Positions 17,389 through 26,005 of a stretch of 64,000 nt of DNA are shown one piece after another (the stretch's first letter is position 1; each line of letters opens with the position of its first letter). The translations under genes were made by a program, and so were the position numbers. This DNA is from Pelagimonas phthalicica (lineage in GTDB: Bacteria; Pseudomonadota; Alphaproteobacteria; Rhodobacterales; Rhodobacteraceae): assembly GCF_004364805.1 (NCBI RefSeq), contig NZ_SOAP01000001.1:558001-622000 (forward strand), written 5' to 3'. The notes below the pieces were generated by a model. That model searched no databases and had not been told where the DNA came from. It saw only the letters and a program-made list of their open reading frames with translations.

Positions 17389-18394
17389 CGCCCTGCCCCT
17401 CCGCCTTCATCTGCGCCTTGATCGCGATCTCCATCGTCAGAAAGCTATGCGCCTGCGGGCAGGCGGTTTCACTGCGGTCCAACACATCCGCCACAAGGCG
17501 CGGGAAGTAGGTGAGTTCAACATCCTGACAGTCGATATGCACGTTCTCGGTGCCATTGACCAAATAGAGGTTATTGGTGCGATGCGGCTGACCGATATCG
17601 GTGTATTTTCGGCATTCAATCGTGCCCTCGGTGCCAAGTAGGAACAACCGCCCATCGCCCCAGGTCGGCAGGCCGTCAGGCGTGAACCAGTCCAGCCGCA
17701 TATAGCCATGCCCCTTATCGCCGCGCAGGGTCATGTCACCGAAATCCTGAAAACCGGGATAATCAGGCTGGGTGGTGTTTTCCACATGGGCGCTGGCAAT
17801 TTCGACCTCGGTCGAGCCGGTGAAATGCAGGAACTGGTCGATCTGGTGACTGCCGATATCGGTTAGGATGCCGCCATAGCGTTCACGCTGAAAATACCAA
17901 TCAGGGCGGGTTTTGAGGTTTTGTTTATGCGGGGCCAAAGTGACCACCTGAATGACCCGCCCAATGGCCCCCGCCGCGACCAGCTCGCTGGCTTTGGCAG
18001 CGGCGGGGACTTGAAACCGTTCCGAGAAATTCACCGACCAGATGCGCCCCGTACGCGCCTGGCAGGCCTTGATCGCGGCAAGCTGGTCAAGCGTGGTGCA
18101 GCCGGGTTTGTCGACCATGACATCCTTGCCCGCCTCCATCGCCTCAATCGCCAAAGCCGCGCGATCCGCAGGTACGGCGGAAATCAGCACCATGTCGATA
18201 CTGGCATCCTCAAGAATCGCGCGCCGATCCGCCACCTTGGTCAGCTCAGGAAAGACCTGCGCGAACTTGTCTTCGGTGACGGCGTGGCCGTCTGTCCAAT
18301 AGCTGTCGCATGTACAACCCTGTGCTTTCATACCTGCAAGCATGCCAAAGATATGGCCGTGATCGATGCCCAAAACCCCGAGCTTCAGTGACAT
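17381..18394 (-). CDS. Gfo/Idh/MocA family oxidoreductase (DKP variant)
   Basis: The 337-aa protein starts MSLKLGVLGIDHGHIFGMLA, an unusual Rossmann entry with GxDHGH in place of the normal GxGxxG. The usual EKP motif reads VDKPGCTTLDQLAAI, and the substrate domain has YGGILTDIGSHQIDQFLHFT, where GSHQIDQ resembles the catalytic G-x-H-x-x-D of the family. The start at 18394 follows GAGGGAGGAA; an upstream start (18448) reads through a palindromic repeat and was rejected. The missing glycine motif suggests weakened or altered cofactor binding, though the fold is clear. It overlaps the next gene by 8 bp. Confidence 0.87.
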   Translation of the reverse strand: MSLKLGVLGIDHGHIFGMLAGMKAQGCTCDSYWTDGHAVTEDKFAQVFPELTKVADRRAILEDASIDMVLISAVPADRAALAIEAMEAGKDVMVDKPGCTTLDQLAAIKACQARTGRIWSVNFSERFQVPAAAKASELVAAGAIGRVIQVVTLAPHKQNLKTRPDWYFQRERYGGILTDIGSHQIDQFLHFTGSTEVEIASAHVENTTQPDYPGFQDFGDMTLRGDKGHGYMRLDWFTPDGLPTWGDGRLFLLGTEGTIECRKYTDIGQPHRTNNLYLVNGTENVHIDCQDVELTYFPRLVADVLDRSETACPQAHSFLTMEIAIKAQMKAEGQGDA

Positions 18395-18422
18395 ATAAAT
18401 TCCTCCCTCGCAGCGCGCGCCT

Positions 18423-18468
18423 CCAAAAGTTTTGCAAAACTTTTGCAAATTCCATCAATGGAATTTGG
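18423..18468. repeat. Palindromic intergenic repeat, copy A
   Basis: Two palindromes lie side by side: a perfect 22-bp one (18424-18445) built on AAAAGTTTTGCAAAACTTTT, and a nearly perfect one built on AAATTCCATCAATGGAATTT. The same two-module design recurs at 37132-37442 (interrupted) and 49727-49772. It sits in the 92-bp space between two dehydrogenase genes and is preceded by GCGCGCCTCC, as at copy C. Confidence 0.75.
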
Positions 18469-18486
18469 ATGCACCCCGCCTGTCTG

Positions 18487-19497
18487 TTACTCCAAAATGA
18501 TTGTGCGTTTCGCCTTGGCTGACGCTTCCAGCGCATCAATCAACCGATGCACCTCCAAGGCCTCCCGCCCTGAGACCAAAGGCGCGCGCCCTGTCTGCAA
18601 CGCCTCAACAAAATCCTCGATCACAAAACGGTGCCAATCGCTGGTAAAGGCCATCGGATCCGCCCCCGCGCCCGAGCTGGCCGCTTGCCCGATGGTTTCC
18701 TCGCGCCCATCTTGCCAACTGACCTGCAACAGCCCTGCCTCCAGATGGACCGAGCCCTTGGCGAAATGCAGGGTGATCGTCTCCCCCCGCCCCGGAAAGC
18801 TTGCCGTGGTGGCAAAGACCTGCCCAACCGCACCGGTCTCAAAGCGCAGGCCGGCACAGACAAAATCTTCGGCCTCCATCTGGTGAAAGCCGGTTGTGGC
18901 GCTCATGGCGGACACCTCAGCCACCGGCCCGGTCAAGGACAGCATCAGATCCAGCGTATGGATCGCCTGGCTGATCATCACCCCACCACCATCGCGTGCA
19001 TAACTGCCGCGCCCCGGCTCATCGTAATAGGCCTGCCCACGCCACCAGGGCACATTGACCTCGGCCATGCGCAATGCGCCCAGTTCAGGCAGCAATTTGC
19101 GCAGATCCGCCACCACCGGACGGGCGCGATGTTGCAGCATGATGCCCAAAGGCACCTCCGCCGCCTCACATAGCTCAACCAGCTCCGTCGCTGCTGCCAA
19201 AGTCCGCTCAACCGGTTTTTCCATCAGGATCGGTTTGCCCGCCGAAACCAGCTCTTGCACGATGTGCCTTCGGGCATTGGGTGGCGTGGTCAGCAGCACA
19301 AAATCCACATCCGACGCGGCAATTTCAGCGACAGCCCCTGCCGCGGCCGCGCCCAGATCCGGCCAATCCGATAAAAAACGCGCCCGGGACTCTGCCGAGC
19401 GCGCATAAACATAGGCCAGATCAACCATATCGGAGTTTCGGATGGCATCGCCAAAGGTGCGCGACACCATGCCCAATCCGATCAAAGCCACCTTCAT
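18487..19497 (-). CDS. Gfo/Idh/MocA family oxidoreductase
   Basis: A 336-aa dehydrogenase: MKVALIGLGMVSRTFGDAIR is the dinucleotide-binding entry, LLTTPPNARRHIVQELVSAG and PILMEKPVERTL carry the EKP motif, and the C-terminal part holds DGGGVMISQAIHTLDLMLSL, the G-x-x-x-x-Q-x-x-H-x-x-D pattern of the substrate domain. Its ATG overlaps the stop of the upstream ABC ATPase gene by four bases, tying transport and catabolism together. The substrate is unknown. Confidence 0.92.
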   Translation of the reverse strand: MKVALIGLGMVSRTFGDAIRNSDMVDLAYVYARSAESRARFLSDWPDLGAAAAGAVAEIAASDVDFVLLTTPPNARRHIVQELVSAGKPILMEKPVERTLAAATELVELCEAAEVPLGIMLQHRARPVVADLRKLLPELGALRMAEVNVPWWRGQAYYDEPGRGSYARDGGGVMISQAIHTLDLMLSLTGPVAEVSAMSATTGFHQMEAEDFVCAGLRFETGAVGQVFATTASFPGRGETITLHFAKGSVHLEAGLLQVSWQDGREETIGQAASSGAGADPMAFTSDWHRFVIEDFVEALQTGRAPLVSGREALEVHRLIDALEASAKAKRTIILE

Positions 19498-20588
19498 CGG
19501 GTCAACCCCATGGCTTTTTCATCCGCGTCAAATAGATGAAAGGATTCCGTCGGAAAGCTGACCCCAATCTCCTGCCCCTTTTGCAGCGGGATCTGATGGG
19601 CGTGCTGCACCGTCAGTTTGTCCCCATTGGCGAACTCAGCATAGATATAGGTCACCGCGCCGAGCTGCTCAAAGTTTTGCACGGTCACGGTTTCATCACC
19701 CTTGCCCTCCAGATCGACATGGATGTTTTCCGGGCGAATGCCCAGGGTCACCTTGCCGTTCCGAGGCTCCGCCACCGGAACGTCGCGGACCATCCCGCAG
19801 TCCAGCGTCATGACATTGCCGTCCAGCGATCCTTCGAGGAAATTCATCTGCGGCGCGCCGAGGAACCCGGCGACAAACTTGTTCGCCGGGTTGTTATAAA
19901 GATCCAGGGGGCGGCCCACCTGTTCGATATAGCCACCGCGCAGCACCACAATGCGATCGGCCATGGTCATAGCTTCGATCTGATCATGGGTCACATAGAT
20001 CATCGTATTGCCAAGCTTTGCATGCAGATCCGAAATCTCGACCCGCATTTGCAGGCGCAATTCCGCATCGAGGTTCGACAAAGGTTCGTCAAACAGGAAG
20101 ATGATCGGTTCGCGCACAATGGCGCGCCCGATGGCCACCCGCTGGCGCTGACCGCCCGACAGCTGGCCGGGGCGGCGGCTCATCAGATGGTCGATTTGCA
20201 GCAGTTTGGCCGCATCATCGATGCGCTTTTGGATCTCAGCCTTGTCCATGCGCAGGTTTTCCAGGCCAAAGCTCAGGTTCTGCGCGATGGTCATATGCGG
20301 GTACAAAGCATAGCTTTGAAACACCATGGACAGCCCCCGTTCCGAGGCTGGCACCGTGTTCACCCGCCGCCCTTCGAGATTGATATCCCCCGAGGTCGGA
20401 TCATCCAGCCCCGCAATCAGGCGCAGCAAAGTAGATTTGCCACAGCCCGAGGGGCCAACAAAGACGATGAATTCGCCCTCTTCGATCTCAAGATCAATGC
20501 CATGGATCACGTCCACATTGCCAAAGCTCTTGCGAATATCCTTGAGCTGCAGCGCGTGGGGTTTTGCTGAGGTTGCTGTGTCGTTCAT
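19494..20588 (-). CDS. Carbohydrate ABC transporter ATP-binding protein (MalK/UgpC type)
   Basis: The 364-aa ATPase of the sugar importer. Walker A is FVGPSGCGKSTLLRLI, the signature is LSGGQRQRVAIGRAIV, Walker B is IFLFDEPLSNLDAEL, and the switch His is in MIYVTHDQIEAMTMADRIVV. After residue 240 comes the TOBE regulatory domain (LGIRPENIHVDLEGKGDETV). It overlaps the upstream permease (ATGA) and the downstream dehydrogenase. Proteins of this type energise one or several sugar importers. Confidence 0.96.
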   Translation of the reverse strand: MNDTATSAKPHALQLKDIRKSFGNVDVIHGIDLEIEEGEFIVFVGPSGCGKSTLLRLIAGLDDPTSGDINLEGRRVNTVPASERGLSMVFQSYALYPHMTIAQNLSFGLENLRMDKAEIQKRIDDAAKLLQIDHLMSRRPGQLSGGQRQRVAIGRAIVREPIIFLFDEPLSNLDAELRLQMRVEISDLHAKLGNTMIYVTHDQIEAMTMADRIVVLRGGYIEQVGRPLDLYNNPANKFVAGFLGAPQMNFLEGSLDGNVMTLDCGMVRDVPVAEPRNGKVTLGIRPENIHVDLEGKGDETVTVQNFEQLGAVTYIYAEFANGDKLTVQHAHQIPLQKGQEIGVSFPTESFHLFDADEKAMGLTR

Positions 20589-21664
20589 TTCAGACCTGTC
20601 GTGGCAATGCCGGTGGTGATGAAGCGCTGCAACCAGACGAACACAAGTGTGATCGGGATCAGCGTCACCACGGTCATGGCGAGGATATAGTGGAAATTGG
20701 TGTCGAATTCGCCCGCAAACTGGGTCAGGCCCAATTGCAGCGTATGGGTGGCAGGATCAGAGATCAGCACGATCAGCGGCCACAGGAAATCATTCCAGCG
20801 CCAGATCACGCTCAGGATTGCCAATACCGACAGCGCAGGCAGCGAGAGCGGGATGATGATACGCCAGAAAATCCGCCACTCCGAGGCCGCATCCATGCGC
20901 GCCGCCTCAAGCAGTTCATCCGGGATGGTCAGCATATATTGGCGCAGTAGGAACACACCGGTGGGCGTTGCCGCCGCCGGGATGATCACTCCCCAGAGCG
21001 AACCAAAAATGCCAAAGCTCCAGACCACAAAGAACAGCGAGACCAGAATGATCGAGCTCGGGATCAGCAGCGTCGCCACGATCAGAATGGTAAAGGTCAA
21101 CCGGCCCTTGAAACGGTATTTTGACAGCGCAAAGGCCGCCATGGCGTTGATCAGCAGCGTGATCAGCGTCGCCACCACGGTCACAAAGACCGAGTTGTAG
21201 AGATAGGTGAAGAATTGGAAATTATCCTGCCCGTTCCGTTTCAGGATCGGGTCCAGATAGTTTTCTGTCGCCACGCGCATCTCTTCATGCGGAGACAGGC
21301 TTTTGCGTGGAACTTTGAACACCTCATCGGGCTGATCCACCAGCGCCACATCGGTCAGCTTGCGGGTCGGCCCCGCCTTATAGACCAGCTGCGTGCTGCC
21401 ATCCTCAGCCGTATAGACCCAGATATCCTTGGGGCCGACGCCCGTGATCTCTTGGCTGATCTGGCTCATCGGGGCAAGACGGGTGTCAAAGCTTTCCACC
21501 GCCGTGTCCGATTTGATCGAGCTGAAAAAGGTCCAGAGCACTGGTACAAGGATCACCAGCACACCGACCAACAGATAGGCATAGGCCAGGAAATCCTGGA
21601 TCGAAAATGTCTCGGCGGTGTCCTTGTTGCCCTTGGTGCGGGTCAGGAAGGTCGCTACGCTCAT
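20585..21664 (-). CDS. Carbohydrate ABC transporter permease (MalG type)
   Basis: A 359-aa inner-membrane permease of the CUT1 family. After the first helix (LVGVLVILVPVLWTFFSSIK) there is an extracytoplasmic segment of about 100 residues before the second helix (FVTVVATLITLLINAMAAFA), much longer than in MalG. The EAA coupling motif reads LEAARMDAASEWRIFWRIIIP, and LVFVWLQRFITTGIATTGLK is the usual C-terminus. It is separated from the other permease by 230 bp containing an inverted repeat. Confidence 0.94.
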   Translation of the reverse strand: MSVATFLTRTKGNKDTAETFSIQDFLAYAYLLVGVLVILVPVLWTFFSSIKSDTAVESFDTRLAPMSQISQEITGVGPKDIWVYTAEDGSTQLVYKAGPTRKLTDVALVDQPDEVFKVPRKSLSPHEEMRVATENYLDPILKRNGQDNFQFFTYLYNSVFVTVVATLITLLINAMAAFALSKYRFKGRLTFTILIVATLLIPSSIILVSLFFVVWSFGIFGSLWGVIIPAAATPTGVFLLRQYMLTIPDELLEAARMDAASEWRIFWRIIIPLSLPALSVLAILSVIWRWNDFLWPLIVLISDPATHTLQLGLTQFAGEFDTNFHYILAMTVVTLIPITLVFVWLQRFITTGIATTGLK

Positions 21665-21718
21665 TTAGTTTCCTCCCCCTTGTTTGGAGAACCGGCACGG
21701 AATCAAGGCCCTTGGGCC

Positions 21719-21862
21719 GCCGTGCCAGCGCCGACCCGCCCCCACGGGGCGGCGCTTAGGTGAGGTAAGCACTACCGACGTTAGCTCGCTCAGACTTAGT
21801 GTGGATAAAGTGGCAAACATGACCGGCAGATGCGCCCCCCCGCGGGTCGGCGCTGGCACGGC
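21719..21862. repeat. Perfect 21-bp inverted repeat between the two sugar permease genes
   Basis: GCCGTGCCAGCGCCGACCCGC (21719-21739) is repeated exactly in inverse orientation at 21842-21862, enclosing 102 bp with no ORF. The left arm continues into CCCC-CAC-GGGGCGGCG, itself a small hairpin. Inside an operon this could be a decayed miniature element or a strong RNA structure that uncouples the two permease genes. Confidence 0.7.
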
Positions 21863-21894
21863 TAGCGCCACGGATTTAGAAACGTAGGTCTGCA

Positions 21895-23319
21895 TTACAG
21901 GTCCGACTGCCTCCGCGTGATCCAGAGTTGGAAGAAGGTAAAGACCGCAATCACCACCGCCATCAGGATCGACCCAGCCGCAGCTTGGCCGTAATCCGGG
22001 TGATCGTTGGAAAACGCCACTTCGTAAATGTTTTGCACCACCATAAATGTCTCGCGGCCCGGGCCACCACCCGTGAGCAGATAGACCTCGTCAAAGATCT
22101 GGAAGCTGCGGATGAGCGAGAGCACCAGCACCACCGTCAAGGTCGGCATGACCAGCGGCAGGGTGATGCGATAAAAGGCCCGGAACGGCTTGGTCGCGTC
22201 CATCTTGGCGGCCTCATAAAGATCGCGCGGGATGGCCTGCAGGCCCGCCAGCAGGATCAGCATATAGAATCCCATATGGCTCCAGCAGAAAACAAAGACC
22301 AACCAAAAGAACGGCCAGCCGGTATTGGGTGTCACCAGCCAGTTGATCGGACGGTAACGGCCAAAGCTGAACACGCTATCAAACTGGATCGCCAGCAGCA
22401 GCGCGACACATAAAATACCCGCGCCGATCACCACGAGGCGTGCCGCACTTTGGCCCGACGAGACAACCCAATAAAGGCCCGCGCCCAAGGCCAGCCCCAG
22501 CCAGCCAAAACCGCCCATGCCAATCAGGCTCAACGGTTGCGCCCAATAGACCAGCAACGCCAAAAGCGCGCCAAAGACCCCTGCCCAACTGGCCGATGGC
22601 CCATCATTGCCGCGCAAGGTGCGCTCGGACACGATCAACAGGATCACCGCGAACAGCACCGTGGCCACCATATCAAAGCCGCTTAACCCTGCCAGCCCGG
22701 TCATGGCCTCGCGCGCCTCGCCGATGCTGGCATTCAGCGCGCCTTTGCGGTGCAGCACCCAGTTCCAGATATTGGCAATGACAACCGGCGACAGCATCAC
22801 CGGGTAAAAGAACATCGCCCGCCAAAATCCGCGCCCCTTGATATTCTGGTTAACCACCAACGCCGTGATCAGCGCAACAACGCAGAGGATCGGCACCTGA
22901 ATGGCGGCAAACCACAGCGTGTTGAACATGCCGGTCCAGAAATTATAGCCCGGATTGGTGCAGGTCTTGGGCGTAAAAATGCTCTCGCAATTGAAGATCT
23001 CGCCATATTTTTCCCAGCCCACCCAGGGCCGATCAAACAGCGAAATCGACGCGCCGCCGGTGAAGGAGACGTAGAAATTCAGGATCACAGGCAAAAAGGT
23101 GAAAAAGCCAAAGATCAGCATATTGGGCAGCAACAGCGCATAGGGCACGCCGCCCCGCCCCCAAACGCTCTGGGCCAGTTCCACCGGGAACCCCAGCAGA
23201 TCCATAAAGAATTGTGGCACTTGGCGGAGCGTATAGCTGCGCCGCTTCAAGAGCCAGATCGCCCCGCCAAGCCCCCAAAAGAGGGCGGCAAAGGCTACGA
23301 CAAAGCCTGCAGGTGTCAT
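21895..23319 (-). CDS. Carbohydrate ABC transporter permease (MalF type) with hydrophobic insertion
   Basis: A 474-aa permease, about 150 residues longer than a typical CUT1 permease. The N-terminal half (LLLPNMLIFGFFTFLPVILN, then KGRGFWRAMFFYPVMLSPVV and NWVLHRKGALN) and the C-terminal half (INWLVTPNTGWPFFWLVFVF, EAA motif EAAKMDATKPFRAFYRITLP, then LTGGGPGRETFM) are normal. Between them, residues about 198-323, lies an insertion with around four hydrophobic stretches. There is also an N-terminal helix before the standard first one. It follows the binding-protein gene after 107 bp. Confidence 0.93.
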   Translation of the reverse strand: MTPAGFVVAFAALFWGLGGAIWLLKRRSYTLRQVPQFFMDLLGFPVELAQSVWGRGGVPYALLLPNMLIFGFFTFLPVILNFYVSFTGGASISLFDRPWVGWEKYGEIFNCESIFTPKTCTNPGYNFWTGMFNTLWFAAIQVPILCVVALITALVVNQNIKGRGFWRAMFFYPVMLSPVVIANIWNWVLHRKGALNASIGEAREAMTGLAGLSGFDMVATVLFAVILLIVSERTLRGNDGPSASWAGVFGALLALLVYWAQPLSLIGMGGFGWLGLALGAGLYWVVSSGQSAARLVVIGAGILCVALLLAIQFDSVFSFGRYRPINWLVTPNTGWPFFWLVFVFCWSHMGFYMLILLAGLQAIPRDLYEAAKMDATKPFRAFYRITLPLVMPTLTVVLVLSLIRSFQIFDEVYLLTGGGPGRETFMVVQNIYEVAFSNDHPDYGQAAAGSILMAVVIAVFTFFQLWITRRQSDL

Positions 23320-23426
23320 GAATTGTCCCGTTCGCCTGGGTGAGGCCCAAAGACATCCGCCCAGTCAGCGAAAGCCCAAGAGCAAAGGGCGGGCACACGC
23401 GGCCCCCGCCCCGGTTTGGTCACGCC

Positions 23427-24710
23427 TTACTGGTTGGCGTTGGTGTCCAGCTCTTCCTGGATTTTGACCATGGCTTCGTCCAGCGACAGCTCACCATTCA
23501 GAGCACCGCCGATATATTTGACCGTGGCGTTATACATCACGAACCCCTTTGGGCTGCCCTGCAGCTGGTAGGCCTGCGGTGTCTGCTCGGCCGCTGCCGC
23601 TGCCATAGCGGTAAAGGCCGCCAGACCATTGGCCACAGCTTCTGTTGCGCCGGCACCGGTGTAATCCAGCCCTTCGGCCTGCAAACCGGAATGGGCCGGG
23701 ATCGCATAGGTCTTGGTATACCACTCCTTGGCGATCTCATCGCTGCCCATCCAGGCCACGAATTTGGCGGCTGCTTCTTCCTGAGCGGCATCACCGGATT
23801 TGAACGCCACCAGACCAGCACCGCCCGGCATCACGCCACAGCCCGCCGGGCCACACGGCACTGGCGCCACTGTCCAGTCGAACTTGTCGCCAACATTGTT
23901 CTGCACATTGCCGGTGTTCCAGGACCCAGACATGTAAAACGCCACATCCTGGTTAAAGAACATCTCGTTGCCATTGGCATATTTCGCACCGGACACGGCA
24001 GGCCAGACATCCGGCGGCATCAGGCCAGATTTGTGCCAATCGATCATCAGCTGTGAAAACGCCTTGAACCCGTCATCGGCGATCAGCTTGCCATCATCGC
24101 TGAAATAGGCTGCACCATAAGACATGGCCGGGCCCGCCATACGGTGGCCCGAGCGATCCATGACCATCCCGGCATAAGACCCGGTCTTATCCATGACCTC
24201 GGCAGTCGCCGCCGCCCAGTCTTCCCAGGTTGCGCCCGGTGCTGGCACGTCAACCTCGGCCTCTTCGAACATGGTCAGGTTCACATAAGGCCCCGTGACG
24301 GTCATTTCAGTGTGGAAGCCAAAGATGCCATCCGGCGCGCCTGCACGATACCACGGCAGAACCGCGCCATAATTCGCTTCCCAAGTGGCGGCGTCCACAA
24401 AAGGCGTCAGGTCAACATAGTGCGGGTTCAGCCCCCCCAGATTGGTGACAAAGGCCAGATCCGGCCCGCTTCCCGCCTCAAGCTGGATCGGCAATTGCTC
24501 GCGGATCACATTGTAACCCACCGCGTTCAGAGTGATGGTCACGTCCGGATTAGCGGCCTGATAACGCTCGGCCAATTCCTTGACCAGGCCCGCCTTGCCA
24601 TCCACATCCGAGATCATCAGGTCGATCTCCACCGCTTGCGCGGCCCCTGCGACCAGCATGGCCAAAGCCGATACCGACCCCGCCAATTTCATCCCTTTGA
24701 GATGCATCAT
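23427..24710 (-). CDS. Carbohydrate ABC transporter extracellular solute-binding protein
   Basis: A 427-aa periplasmic receptor of the SBP family 1. The Sec signal peptide is MMHLKGMKLAGSVSALAMLV then AGAAQA, and the mature protein starts VEIDLMISDVDGKAG. Family features include LAERYQAANPDVTITLNAVG, GSGPDLAFVTNLGG, DVAFYMSGSWNTGN and the AAAKFVAWMGSDEIAKEWY region. ATG 24710 is well spaced from GGAGG; the adjacent ATG at 24707 is an alternative. It is the first gene of the sugar operon and has a recognisable promoter upstream. The sugar bound cannot be read from the sequence. Confidence 0.95.
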   Translation of the reverse strand: MMHLKGMKLAGSVSALAMLVAGAAQAVEIDLMISDVDGKAGLVKELAERYQAANPDVTITLNAVGYNVIREQLPIQLEAGSGPDLAFVTNLGGLNPHYVDLTPFVDAATWEANYGAVLPWYRAGAPDGIFGFHTEMTVTGPYVNLTMFEEAEVDVPAPGATWEDWAAATAEVMDKTGSYAGMVMDRSGHRMAGPAMSYGAAYFSDDGKLIADDGFKAFSQLMIDWHKSGLMPPDVWPAVSGAKYANGNEMFFNQDVAFYMSGSWNTGNVQNNVGDKFDWTVAPVPCGPAGCGVMPGGAGLVAFKSGDAAQEEAAAKFVAWMGSDEIAKEWYTKTYAIPAHSGLQAEGLDYTGAGATEAVANGLAAFTAMAAAAAEQTPQAYQLQGSPKGFVMYNATVKYIGGALNGELSLDEAMVKIQEELDTNANQ

Positions 24711-24763
24711 TTCACATTTCCTCCCATGTGTCTCGTCCCGCCTTAAAGGCAGGTGATAGCTCG

Positions 24764-24792
24764 ATAGTGTGAAAGCAAACGGGCTGGGTCAA
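24764..24792 (-). promoter_or_regulatory. Candidate sigma-70-type promoter of the sugar operon
   Basis: On the minus strand TTGACC (24792-24787) is followed after exactly 17 bp by CACTAT (24769-24764), about 55 bp before the binding-protein ATG. Spacing and the -35 are good and the -10 is moderate. No regulator gene accompanies the operon. Confidence 0.5.
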
Positions 24793-25032
24793 CTGCTGAC
24801 ACGCGGCTCATGGCGAAAATTGATCTATTATTGCTACACATTAAGGGCCTGTTGATCAGGCACCCGTTCCGAATATGGCGCGAACATCATCGAAAATTCA
24901 GGAAAACGCGGTTTGGACATCCGAATCACTTTGGCGAATGAACGCAAACCACCGCCCCGCCCCGCGCGATCACACCGCCTGTTGAGGTGTATCAATTTCT
25001 GGCAAACCCACCGTCATGCCATTCCCGACATC
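24793..25032. other. Upstream region of the sugar operon without a gene
   Basis: The region between the sugar-operon promoter and the phosphoesterase gene has no supportable ORF. It contains a small hairpin (GCCTG-TTGAT-CAGGC, near 24848-24862) and then runs into a structured repeat at 25033. It probably carries operator sequences for the sugar operon, but I cannot identify them. Confidence 0.4.
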
Positions 25033-25102
25033 AGGGTTTCTTTGGGCCAAAAATATCCCGGGGAGTCCCAAGCCTGCTTGGGACGGGGCAGCGCCCCCTC
25101 CG
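25033..25102 (+). repeat. Structured intergenic repeat, TTTCTT-GGCCAAAAATATCCC type, copy 2
   Basis: The plus strand reads GGTTTCTTTGGGCCAAAAAT, ATCCCGGGGA, a middle hairpin TCCCAAGCCTGCTTGGGA, and GGGGCAGCGCCCC. It ends at the stop codon of the minus-strand phosphoesterase gene, so relative to that gene the order is hairpins first, then ATATTTTTGG, an arrangement that could work as a terminator. Confidence 0.75.
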
Positions 25103-25105
25103 CCC

Positions 25106-25915
25106 TCACGCCCAATCTTCCCAATCATTGCCATGCCACACCACCTCGCCCTCCCAGGCAAAGGGGATCTGATGGATGACCACATCCTCACCACGTAGCA
25201 AAATCACCCGATAAGACGGCTCCAGCGGCCCGGAGGGGGATTTGTCCGACGGGGCGAGATTGGGGATGGTCTGATGCACGGTCGAGGTCACGCCGGAAAA
25301 CGCAATTCCCGCCATCGTTCCACATAGCGACTCATGCACATGGCCGAAAAAGATGTGGCGGATCTTGTGTTGGAACAGCTTCAACAGGCTGCGCAGCTCC
25401 GCCTGATCCGCCCTGTTCAGAGACAGCTCGTCACTGCAGGGATCGCCCAGATCCAGAATATTGTGGTGAAAAAACAAAAGCACCGGTCCGGGCAAGTCCA
25501 GTTGATCGCGCAGCCAGGCGCGGCGTTTTTCGCAGAATTCTCCCCAATGCACCTTGGGGCGCACCGTGTCGCAATAGATCAGCCGCAGGTCCCCGACCTG
25601 ATCGCAATGATTGACAAAACCATTCAGATCAATGCTTTGATCCGGAAAATGCTCCAGAAACACCGCGCGATCATCGTGATTGCCAATCATTAAGCGCACC
25701 GGCATCGGCGGCAATCGAAGCGCTTGTTTCAAGGCTTTGTAGGCGTCGGGATTGGCGTGATGGGTCAGGTCCCCGCTGATCACCAGACGCGTCGCATCGG
25801 CGTGATGCTCGGTCATATGACCAAAGGCGCGCGCCAGCCTTTCATGTGGATCGATACCTTCGACCAGCCCACCCGGCGCGCAGAGGTGAATATCTGAAAG
25901 ATGAATGATCTTCAT
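25106..25915 (-). CDS. Calcineurin-like metallophosphoesterase (CpdA/GpdQ type)
   Basis: A 269-aa cytoplasmic dinuclear metal phosphoesterase. All class motifs are present: MKIIHLSDIHLCAPGG (D-x-H), VISGDLTHH (G-D), MIGNHDDRAVF (G-N-H-D), LLFFHHNI and IFFGHVHESLCG (G-H-x-H). This pattern fits class III cyclic nucleotide phosphodiesterases and glycerophosphodiesterases of the GpdQ type. The start at 25915 is chosen because the first motif then begins at residue 1. It stands alone between two copies of the structured repeat; its substrate could be cAMP or a phosphodiester and is not determined. Confidence 0.88.
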   Translation of the reverse strand: MKIIHLSDIHLCAPGGLVEGIDPHERLARAFGHMTEHHADATRLVISGDLTHHANPDAYKALKQALRLPPMPVRLMIGNHDDRAVFLEHFPDQSIDLNGFVNHCDQVGDLRLIYCDTVRPKVHWGEFCEKRRAWLRDQLDLPGPVLLFFHHNILDLGDPCSDELSLNRADQAELRSLLKLFQHKIRHIFFGHVHESLCGTMAGIAFSGVTSTVHQTIPNLAPSDKSPSGPLEPSYRVILLRGEDVVIHQIPFAWEGEVVWHGNDWEDWA

Positions 25916-26005
25916 GCCAACCCCAAATCCATGCCTCAAATTAGGTCCGTTCTAGCGACCGGCTCTAACAGCTTTGCGACACAATAAAGGGATTTGAGGA
26001 TGAGA

